This document shows positions 52,829 through 61,395 of a DNA stretch of 64,000 bases, piece after piece. Source of the DNA: Symbiodinium natans (taxonomy: Eukaryota > Sar > Dinophyceae > Suessiales > Symbiodiniaceae). The stretch covers positions 157,001 through 221,000 of the forward strand of contig CAJNDS010002699.1 in the NCBI GenBank assembly GCA_905221605.1, in the 5' to 3' direction. The notes under the pieces are model-generated. The model was not told the origin of the DNA and searched no databases. It worked only from the letters and a program-made list of their open reading frames with translations. The position numbers were made by a program, and so were the translations under genes. Positions within the stretch are counted from its first letter, which is position 1; each line of letters begins with the position of its first letter.

Positions 52829-54759
52829 CGCGTGCTTGCAAGTGGCAAAGGGTTGTCCGCGTGCCACGTGAATAGTGGCGCAGCATGTGGGTATGGAAAG
52901 GGCTCCCTGTTCATTCGAAGAACATGAACGTATGCACGCGGAAGGTTTACGGGAGGCACATGTCCGCGAGGGAGGAGCAGCAGGGGGTGGATGGGCGAGG
53001 GGAACTCTTAGGCCGAGCGCCGAGCCTCCGCTTGCAAGCTTCACACCCTTGCCATTCCCTTGTCACCGTCAGCAAGAACATCTCTGACAGATCTTCAACA
53101 TGGTTTAAGACTTTAAGCGTTAATCCATGAAGTGACCAACGGCCAACATCCGAAGAGCCGTGTGGCAGTAGACCCTGGAATGCTAAAGCTGCGCAGCATA
53201 CCTCAGAGGTAGCTGTTTGTGCACATGTGGCGATGCCGCCGCGATCTCTCAAACACAAGGCTCCTGCGATTGCATTCGCTTTCTGTTGATACGAAAAGCA
53301 TGACCCATTGCACCAAACCTCACAGCACCTGCTACATCGAGGAAGTTTTATCGCGAAACTTTGCACATTGGTGATGAATCAGGCAATGAATGCTAGAGGT
53401 GTTCTAATCCTTATCTCGACATGGCCGTCCAGTTCAGCTCAGTTTGCTCAGTGGGACCCCCACACACACACTTCAATTTACATAATGTTTGTCAAGCTTG
53501 ACAACCACGGCTGCAACATTTTCCCTGTAGAGAGAAGCTTCATGCAAGAACTGATTTTGCTATTATTATCTTGCATTGCGATGCGTTCATACGTTGTAAC
53601 GGACATTTGCAAGCAGCTTTCATATTCTGGTTTATATTGGAACTTTGCTTCGGTCTTTGCAATGTCGTTCAACTCGATCTGCCGTCAGAGTAACATCGTG
53701 AGTTGCTGCCCGATGACTCAAATGCACGGATTGCATACTCTCAACTAAGTCCGGAGTGGGAAATCGACAACATTTTTTTCTCTCTCCCTCTCTCTCTCTC
53801 TCAGAAATAGGCGAAAGTTCAGCATGCAGAAGTGCACGAGAAATCCACCAGCTTCTTCATTGATGCTGCGGCCAAGAACAGTCAGATTCACACATTGAGC
53901 CTTGACCGGAAACGCGCTGCGATAAAGCAAGCCGGCGCTGAATTGAAGTCATCACTGGTTCCGTATGAACCAATAAGGTTAGCCCGTATGAACCAAGAAG
54001 GTTAGCCGACGAAGTTGAAAATAATTCGGGCGCTAAGATGGATACTCGTAACAAGGGATGGGAAGTGTAAGAAAATCGGCCGCCGCAACTCAGCAATCCT
54101 ACAGACATCTTCCTTATCGAACAGAAGGTTGACCCGCAGTATTCAGGCGAGCATCGCAAACAGAACTGCGACTCAAGAGCACAAACAAGCTCCATTAGAA
54201 GGGTCTGCCGATGGATGCATCGCGGCACATGATTAGACAACTTGAGCGACAAGTATGACACACAGGCAATCATCGCACGCACGGTTGTTAGCATGCCAGA
54301 TCAGTATAAAGGATAAGGTGACAGCCTTATTTTCGGAGCGAATGGCACATTTGCTGTTGAGGTTTTGCTTGGAGTTCATGACATCTTTAGAATAATTTCG
54401 TGGCAGGTTTTTCCGCCCATTTTTTTCGCATTTCAATACAAAACGCAGTTTCTTGATTTACCGACATTTGATCACATGTAAAAGACAAAACGCAAATCAT
54501 TTCGTGTCAAAACACTTTCTATGCGCCACTGAATAGGAATATAGAAATGATATCGTCCTATATCGTCCTACCCATGAAATCCATGGGTCGCATGGTCGCT
54601 TTTGAGAGCTTGGATCGAACTTGGAACCTCATCCCCAATGGTGGGGACCAGATCTGGAGCTCGGATCTGCCGGGTCGATCTCTTCGGTGCCCCCATCTTC
54701 TGTTCTCACTTGCCTGGGTCACTCGAAGTCAGAGACACGCACGGGCTCCAGGGCCATCC
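52829..54759. other. No firm gene
   Basis: A plus frame 53308-53748 of 146 codons lies in A/T-richer sequence and has no motif. A CT-rich microsatellite lies at 53776-53802. Near 53955-54005, CGTATGAACCAA(T/G)AAGGTTAGCC occurs twice in tandem. Confidence 0.35.
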
Positions 54760-55640
54760 CCTCTGCTTGGGTGCTATTTGGGCCAGTCTGGGAACGTCCA
54801 ACAGCATGCTGTTGTGTTCATAAAGCCTTTGACCAAGCAAATTCTGTTCTTTCGCAGTGGTGAGCAGAACGAGCCATGTTGCTGGATCACGAGTAAAGTG
54901 CCGACGGCTGCGTGAACGTTCTTTAACCAAAAAGTTTGCCTGAAAGTCCTTAAGAACAGAGACAATGGCAAGGTTGAGTTGATTGAAAACGACATCAAGC
55001 ACGGGGACTCATCCAACAGTAACACTTGCGAAGTCAATCTGTTTGGGACCCATGTAGGTTACGTGCATGCACAGGCAAGGAAGCTCCCATGAGATCGGGA
55101 CATCCCGAGCAGAAATGATGAATACGAAGTCGGCGAAATCATGATCTGCCCGGAACAATTGAAAACCTGTAAGCTCCAAGAACCAAATGAAGAACAAGAG
55201 CGAGCAAATTGTAACCAAGGAAGACGAGCACGCTAAGCAAGTTCAACGTTAATCCTCTGATATTCTGAGAAGCACTAAATCCTTCATTACTGCTGCACCT
55301 GCCGCAGCATCCAAGGTTCAAGCAGTGTTCAAGTACTGAGGCAAGCACAACAATCTTGGACTTTAAGATGACAGCCAATAAAGTTGTACTGGGCTGCGAC
55401 CGAGAGTGCAACGGGCTTTTCCATGTAAGCTGTTAGAAGCATGAGGATGACGAAGAACATGGTTTCAATCAAAGGTGTACTCGGTTGCACGGTTCCTGTG
55501 AAAACATTGTAACTGTAGCATAAAGAGCAAACCTGACAGCACAAAACAAGGATTATCTAGAAACAATCCCACACAGTCAGCAACCACATAGCATATTGCA
55601 AGAGGTGCAGCTGTTGAGTGGGTAGACAAGCGTTGAAGAC
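54760..55640 (-). pseudogene. Multi-segment membrane protein, minus strand, frame-broken or split into exons
   Basis: Read from right to left: FNACLPTQQLHLLQYAMWLL (about 55640-55565), FTGTVQPSTPLIETMFFVIL with a hydrophobic helix (about 55505-55420), ASQNIRGLTLNLLSVLVFLG with a second helix (about 55270-55190), FADFVFIISARDVPISWELP (about 55140-55080), MGPKQIDFASVTVG (about 55055-55010) and VVFNQLNLAIVSVLKDFQAN (about 55000-54940). These segments read like one polytopic protein spread over several frames. Whether introns or indels separate them is not clear. I recognise no named family. Confidence 0.4.
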
Positions 55641-56745
55641 ATCTAGATTATTTTTACAATGAGATGCTCCGGGTGTGGCGGTGGGCACTCTGCGATTCTC
55701 TGCAGATGGGCGTTCCAAGGATTCTCTGTGGGATTCTCTGGGGCTGACGTGACCCGGGAAATATAGCAGCACAATTATGAGGATCGAGCAAGTCGATGTG
55801 TAGAATTGAAAAGTGGGTTTTAGGGGAGACCTGAGCAAGAGAAAAACGTGCAAGGCGGGGGTTGGGGGTGAGCAGAGACTGAGTGGCGAAGTTATCGTGA
55901 CCCATCGCGTCTGGCAGAGACTGAGGTGGTATGGGTGGAGTGAAGCCGCTTCTGCGCAGCGGCAAGATTCAGGCAGAGGGCAGCTTTCAATCTATGGGCG
56001 TGGCCCCTAGCTCATAGTGCTGCATCCGTCATTCTCAGTAAGCCCTGATCAGGAGCTGATGTCATGAAGTTTCGCCCGTGCATGCGGCGTGCGGCATCGT
56101 GACCAACAGCATAGGTGGCGTCACCTGTCTCTGCAGTAGCAGCATGGGCAATGGGCGGACATCAAAAGACGACGCCCCGACATCGAAAACCACTTCGTGC
56201 TATAAAGATGGCATCTAAAGCCATTTTTCTCCCAGACCCGTCGAACAAGGAGGAAAAGAGCTGTTCGACGCTGTCAGCACCTCTGCTAGTTCCTAGTTCG
56301 TGTGCCAGCTCGTAGCAAGTCTGTCCGCGGGATGCTTCGCGGATCTTCGCTGTGGGCACTGGACGCAATCACTGCATGGAGTATTGTGTATTGTGAGATG
56401 TGAAACTGCCAGGGTGAGCTCCGAGCCATCAGCGACCTTGGGGTCCTTGGCTCAGCGATTGCTCTTTGAACTGGGACCCTCTCGGGGCATGTGAGATGCG
56501 AGGCCGCCCTCTTTGCATACACCGACCACGGCTTGTGGTCGGAGGCCATGCGACCAAGCCTCAGATCGCGGGGTACCGCGTCGACTTAGAGAGATGCCTG
56601 GGCCAACAAAGATAGGCCATGTCAGCCCCAGTTCAAATGCGTTGAATCCGCAGACTTTGGCCAAGTGAAAGCAAAAGAGGGAGAGACTGAGAGACAGCAA
56701 GCACAAGCAATATTAGTGACACTGGCAGAGAGAGGACCGCAGAAC
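55641..56745. other. No supported gene
   Basis: No motif seen. GGGATTCTCTG occurs twice near 55715-55740. This interval would contain the promoter side of the orphan gene at 56746. Confidence 0.4.
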
Positions 56746-57900
56746 ATGGGAATCGCAATCGGGGCACCTCGCGAGAAGCAGGTGGCCCGGCCGCTCACTC
56801 CCCGTGGGCTCTCGTCCCACGTGCTGCCATCAGCGTATCAAAATAGGGTGACGGAGCTGATACGGCAGACAGCAGATTCGCCTCCCAGCGAGAGCTTAGA
56901 GGCGACGGTACGCCGCTGCATCGCCTTCTGCTACAACGTCACGCCCGAGTGGGCGCCACACGTCCGTGTTACGGTGTACGCGGACAACGTCAGTGAGCAC
57001 CAGTTGAATGTCCCCGTTCTCAGCACGCTTCTTTGTTGCATGGGAGAAGCCGGCTTCGAAACGGAAACAATTCCTTGCAAACCCATCCCTGGCACCGACG
57101 TGTATCAAGGTGTGATTCGGCCAAGTGTATTCTGGACTCGACTCGTTCCTGGCGCCGGCCGTATCCATTTCCGAAGCCTGGCGCACAGCTACCTAAAGTG
57201 GTTCGTCGATTTAGACGATGCAGACTGTCGCAAACAACTCTTGGTGAACATCCTCCTCCAGATGCATGAGGCATGCTACAACTGCGTTGGCCGCCACAAA
57301 GAGGTCTTTGAATTCTGCATCTATGACTTAATGTCGGCTCAACAGATGCAAAAGCCATCTGGTGAGCCCTTGAAGACTTGCCGGACCATTGTTCTCCAGC
57401 ACGCCGCGCGATTCTTGGATCGGCATAAGCGAAATGCCTTACATGCAGCTTTCCTGAGCCCTTTGAAGTACCTCTTTCAACACTGCTATGAAGTCTACGA
57501 GAACTTGGACAGCCATGGCTCATCCTTCTGGGTGGCCGTCTTGAGCGTGTTCTTCCCTGATCTGGACATGCCTTTTGAGAGGATCGAGCAACTGGACAAT
57601 GGTTGGGGCTGGGCCGCCGTGGACTTTCTTCCATCAATGTCGTCGGTACCTGAGGGTATTGTTGCACTCGAGAGGTTCTCAAAGACGGAGAATTTGGGCC
57701 AAGATTGGCGTTCTCTCACACGTGACCTGCCTGCCACGACGTCGTTGCTGCCCAGGCGTTTCCGATACCTCCCATCGACTGCAGGGCCACAGGGCTTTGC
57801 AGAAGCTCTACGGCGTATCCGCACTCGTGACGGTGTGCGGCAGCAGTTCGTGCGTTACGTGGACAGATTTACGGCTATGATGCAGGAGGACCTTTATTGA
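56746..57900 (+). CDS. Intronless orphan protein, 384 residues
   Basis: The frame is open from 56665, but the first ATG is at 56746, giving 384 residues to the TGA at 57898-57900. It is one of the longest uninterrupted coding frames in the window and has balanced residue use and no low complexity. Features include a middle region rich in Cys and aromatic residues (MHEACYNCVGRHKEVFEFC), a Leu/Phe-rich helix (FLSPLKYLFQHCYEVYENL) and a basic C-terminal end. There is no signal peptide and no clear membrane span. I do not recognise a family; it is probably a lineage-specific protein. Absence of introns beside heavily split genes suggests retroposition or a young gene. Confidence 0.65.
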   Translation: MGIAIGAPREKQVARPLTPRGLSSHVLPSAYQNRVTELIRQTADSPPSESLEATVRRCIAFCYNVTPEWAPHVRVTVYADNVSEHQLNVPVLSTLLCCMGEAGFETETIPCKPIPGTDVYQGVIRPSVFWTRLVPGAGRIHFRSLAHSYLKWFVDLDDADCRKQLLVNILLQMHEACYNCVGRHKEVFEFCIYDLMSAQQMQKPSGEPLKTCRTIVLQHAARFLDRHKRNALHAAFLSPLKYLFQHCYEVYENLDSHGSSFWVAVLSVFFPDLDMPFERIEQLDNGWGWAAVDFLPSMSSVPEGIVALERFSKTENLGQDWRSLTRDLPATTSLLPRRFRYLPSTAGPQGFAEALRRIRTRDGVRQQFVRYVDRFTAMMQEDLY

Positions 57901-58060
57901 CCTGCATACACACACACACATACGGTAAGTAGGGCCTGTCTAACCTTTGTGCATGACATGGTGGATGCAACGCATGGTCAACGATTCTGCTGCAAAACCG
58001 GCAACCTGTGAGTGTGGTGCCCCCGTGTAGATCTTGTAGGACGTCCTGGTGAGATGCTGG
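57901..58060. other. Short gap with CA repeat
   Basis: A short CA run lies at 57908-57920, just after the orphan gene's stop. Confidence 0.6.
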
Positions 58061-58069
58061 GCTTTGTCT

Positions 58070-58680
58070 GCAGTGAGTTCTGAGAGCTGGGATACCGAGC
58101 TAGGTCCAGCCCTGTCAGCTTTGTCAGAAGACGTTTTGGGCGAGTCTGTCGCACCCTGTGAAGTGAGGGATGCGCTTTGTGCACTAGAAGCTTCAAGTCA
58201 CGTCAACATAGACACCACCCGAGCCGCTTCTTTTCTTGCGGCAGCAGGTGTCGCCTGGTCATAAGATGCGAGGTGAACGTACAGCAAAACCCGCGAGGCG
58301 ACTGGTGAACATTAAAAGGCACAAATTGCACAAATGGCTCAACTGCTCTTCGCGTGATGCGAAGGCTCTTCTCGGGCGTGCAAGGTGTGATTAGCGTACG
58401 TGCTTGGACTCACACATCTCTGAGGTCTTGTGGCCAAGCGCCTGCTGGCCGCCGGCCCCAACCTGAGCAGTGCACCTGCAAGCACGCGTGCCAGGGCCTG
58501 CGCAATCCGTGCCTTTCAGGGCCTGTCCGAGACTATGCCCTCAACCACCTCGACGATGAGTTTGTTGTGCCCCCAGAGCCACAACATCCCAAACCGGGGA
58601 ATCCTCGTGCTGGGCATGTCGAAGACAGTCCAAAAGTGTCGAAACCCCGACGATCCGGATTAAACCGACTGAACCCAGGC
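58070..58680 (+). CDS. Unrecognised coding exons
   Basis: A frame at about 58070-58264 reads SSESWDTELGPALSALSEDV and then LGESVAPCEVRDALCALEA, protein-like and preceded by a TGCAG acceptor. A second stretch at about 58430-58663 (AKRLLAAGPNLSSAPAST...GLSETMPSTT) may be a later exon, ending at a TAA near 58663. No family is recognised. Confidence 0.3.
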
Positions 58681-58795
58681 TGCTCATGACGTGGCGAAGC
58701 GCGGCGTCTTGTCCATCTCTGAGGCTCTGCGCATGGGCTGCCCATCCATGAAGTCAGGGCACGACTAACGAGGCTAGTGCATTGCGGTGGAAGCT

Positions 58796-58920
58796 GCCCC
58801 CCCCCCCCCCCCCCCCCCCCCCCACGCGCGCGCGCACGCGCGCACGCCCACGCACCTCGCACCTCGCACCACGCGCGCACCACGCCCATGCACGTGCGCG
58901 CACGCAGGCACGCTCCCACT
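58796..58920 (+). repeat. Poly-C then GCGC/CACG-rich tract
   Basis: About 26 C residues are followed by CGCGCGCGCACGCGCGCACGC and CACGC repeats, able to form alternating purine-pyrimidine DNA. Confidence 0.9.
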
Positions 58921-58946
58921 CCCACAAGCGCAGGTATGTTTACACC

Positions 58947-59060
58947 CCTCCCTGGGGGCGTCTTCGCTGGCCAGCGACCCCCAGGGAAAGCGCTGGCCCC
59001 CTGCTTTATGACTTAACGGAAAGAACACCTACATCCTTGGAACACAGGATTGCACACACA
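58947..59060 (+). repeat. Copy 1 of a 115-bp repeat ending in a CA microsatellite
   Basis: Matches 59788-59900 with few differences: CTCCCTGGGGG(C/G)GTCTTCG, then TGGCCAGCGACCCCCAGGGA, a GCTTTATGACTT block, a CACCTACATCCTTG block and ACACAGGATTG. Both copies end at CACACA repeats. The left part can fold on itself (CCCTGGGGG with CCCCCAGGG). Confidence 0.85.
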
Positions 59061-59787
59061 CACACACACACACAGCTCCCTCATTGAGGTAGCTGAATAG
59101 TCTTGATTAGTTGGTGCTGTTGGAAAACTAACTTCGGGTGAAACGTGTTGGTCTTCATCTGCTGGAATACATCAGCAAGCATGGGCAGCTGCTCTGCATG
59201 AGGGTAGTCTGCTGAGCTTTGCTCGCACACCACAAAAAACATGACCTATCCTTGCGGCAGACTCGAATCTCGAATGGCCCACCTGCGGTCGGTTGGAACC
59301 GAATGTATAAGTGGTACTGTACGCGACACAATGAATGGCAAGGTTGGGGCCGGCACGCAGGGTTCGCAGGTCAAAGCCGCAGCCCCCTGCATGCAACTCC
59401 AGGGCAAACCCAGCTGCGCACGACGGTGCCCAGGGACTTGCCGTGCGGAGAAGCCCCAAGCTGCCACAGGGCCATGAGTGCTTCGATTTGAACATCATCC
59501 TGAAGTCGAAAACGACATATCTGACGTGAAGGAAGGCTCAAGTTAATTCTGGAAGAGTCAAGTGAAAGAACGTTCAAAGTGATCACTCAGCAATTGGCTG
59601 CGGTGATGTAGCATGCATAAAGCTGGAGGAATTCTCGCAGTTTGGAAACATCAAGTGTTGGAGAACTCAAGTGTCGACCTACGCCCGGCCATGCATGTGA
59701 CAGAATGCCGGTCGAAAACACACTTGGACACCCCCGAAGGAATTAGCTAGAAGGTTACAATGCATCAGTCGCACCGCAAGCGCAGGC
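59061..59787. other. No gene seen between the two repeat copies
   Basis: Overlapping frames on both strands at 59219-59500 carry no motif. Confidence 0.45.
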
Positions 59788-59900
59788 TCCCTGGGGGGGT
59801 CTTCGTTGGCCAGCGACCCCCAGGGAGAGCGCTGGCCACCTGCTTTATGACTTTACGGAAAGAGCACCTACATCCTTGAAACACAGGATTGCGCACACAC
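59788..59900 (+). repeat. Copy 2 of the 115-bp repeat ending in CA-rich sequence
   Basis: Direct copy of 58947-59060, about 840 bp downstream. Differences are single substitutions. The tail passes into ACACGCACACGCGGACACAC and further CA-rich sequence up to about 60065. Confidence 0.85.
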
Positions 59901-60065
59901 GCACACGCGGACACACACAAATACCACAAATAGCACACACACATACAACAAAACGTAACCATGCACAGAAACGCACAAAGTGCAAACGCGTAAACGCACG
60001 CACACAAACACGGCACGCACACGCGCGTGCGCAAGCGTACGTGCGCGCACCCACAACGTGGCACG

Positions 60066-60446
60066 CACCAGAAGCATGATGTGCTTCAAAAGGCTTCGAC
60101 AGGTAATCTGGGTGGCTTTGATGCCAGGCGATGGACATGCTCCAGAGTGTGGCAGTTCCGGGGCTGACGTGCGTGGGGCCCTGGCAGGATCCACAAGGGC
60201 ATAAAAATCATAAAAGGCCGAAAAGCTGATAGGGTGTTGTTGGGGGCGTCATGAGATAAACGAGCCCCGAACGAATCCACAGGCCTTCTCTGAATCCTGG
60301 CGGGCTGTGGCCATTCGGAAGACGTATGTGGGGCCTCAACGGAACCGCACCATCTGTAAAGACCAGGCTGGATAGGCGCAGCTTTCTCCCTCCAAACTCA
60401 GGCGGCTGCCTTTAGCTGCGCGGGATATTTGGTACGTTTCTCTTGG
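60066..60446. other. No gene seen
   Basis: Nothing recognisable. Confidence 0.5.
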
Positions 60447-60562
60447 TGTTTTTTTTTTTTTTTTTTTTGGGGGGGGGGGAGGGTGGGGGGGGGGAGGGGG
60501 GGGGGGGAGGGGGGGGGGGGGGGGGGAGGGGGGGTGGGGGGGGGAGGGGGGGGGAGGGGGCC
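60447..60562 (+). repeat. Poly-T followed by about 95 bp of poly-G
   Basis: Eighteen or so T residues switch abruptly to G runs interrupted only by single A or T. Frames across it on either strand are artefacts. Confidence 0.95.
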
Positions 60563-61074
60563 TTCTGTTTTGCAGTTGTTTCCTTGCTTGGCTCTAGACT
60601 TCCTTGGTTTTGTTTCTTGTGCCTACGCATATTTGCCACTTGCTGCTCTGCCTCTTGCTTTCTTGCTGTTTTAACTTCACATTTGTTTGCGCCTTTCGTG
60701 TTCCCCGCTCTTGACGACATGCGTGTTTGTCTTCGCTTGCCGTTCTTTGCTTCTTGTTGTTGTTTTGGACCCTTTGTTCGCATTGATGTTTACCAATTGT
60801 ACATTGTACTTCTTTGGTTCTGTCATGTTAGGTTTGTTCTCTCGGTGTGGTCTTTGTTGTTGTTTGTTGCATGCTTTCCTTTCGCTCGTTGTTTTGTTTT
60901 TTGTTTGCCTAGTTAAGTTTTGCTTTCTCTTTGGCGACGGCAGCTCATCTAGTGTTGGGGCTGAATCATTTCGAACAGTCAGTGGTTTCGGCTGTGCAAG
61001 GAATTTGGGCACTTGGGGCTTGTGGACGCCTACGTCGTTCCCAGCTCGTCCCAGTTCAGTTCCATCGGGCGGGT
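60563..61074. other. T-rich stretch, no gene seen
   Basis: The plus strand is strongly T-rich with TTGTTGTTT and CTTTG motifs up to about 60940. Hydrophobic frames here follow from that composition. Confidence 0.5.
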
Positions 61075-61112
61075 TTAGGGTTTAGGGTTCAGGGTTCAGG
61101 GTTTAGGGCTGT
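61075..61112 (+). repeat. TTTAGGG / TTCAGGG interstitial array
   Basis: About five heptamers, TTTAGGG alternating with TTCAGGG, in the G-rich orientation, the reverse of the arrays at 6.7, 6.9 and 50.2 kb. Confidence 0.85.
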
Positions 61113-61212
61113 TGAACCTTCCAGGTTCAAAAGCCAAGTCTGGGACTCCACGCCTTGACATGTTCCCAAGCGTCTTTAAAAGGAAGCAAACCCCAGGATG
61201 GAGCCGCAATGC

Positions 61213-61395
61213 CAACAACGTCCAACAATACCCTCATAATATTGTTCATCCAGAAAGCTGGTACCCGTTGCCTTGAGCACCGGATGATCTCAGGCTCAGA
61301 CCTTGCCAGGCTCCTTGAGAAGGAACTGGGCATAGAGGCGTGCAAGCTTGACATGATGAACAATGGCACATTCCAGCACATGGTTCTTGAAGTTG
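61213..61395 (+). CDS. Possible GT61-type glycosyltransferase exon
   Basis: The frame reads LIILFIQKAGTRCLEHRMIS, then ARLLEKELGIEACKLDMMNN and GTFQHMVLEV. The opening strand with a K-x-G-T-R and the later D-M-M-N-N-x-T-F-x-x-(Q/M) resembles GT61 (DUF563) proteins, whose next block would be the GxHGAxL motif. That block is not seen downstream, so the gene is partial or the match is loose. It would act in the secretory pathway on glycans. Confidence 0.35.

Noticed and set aside
58774-59087. Pro/Arg/His-rich frames around the poly-C tract
   Set aside because: Composition artefacts of poly-C and CACGCG repeats.
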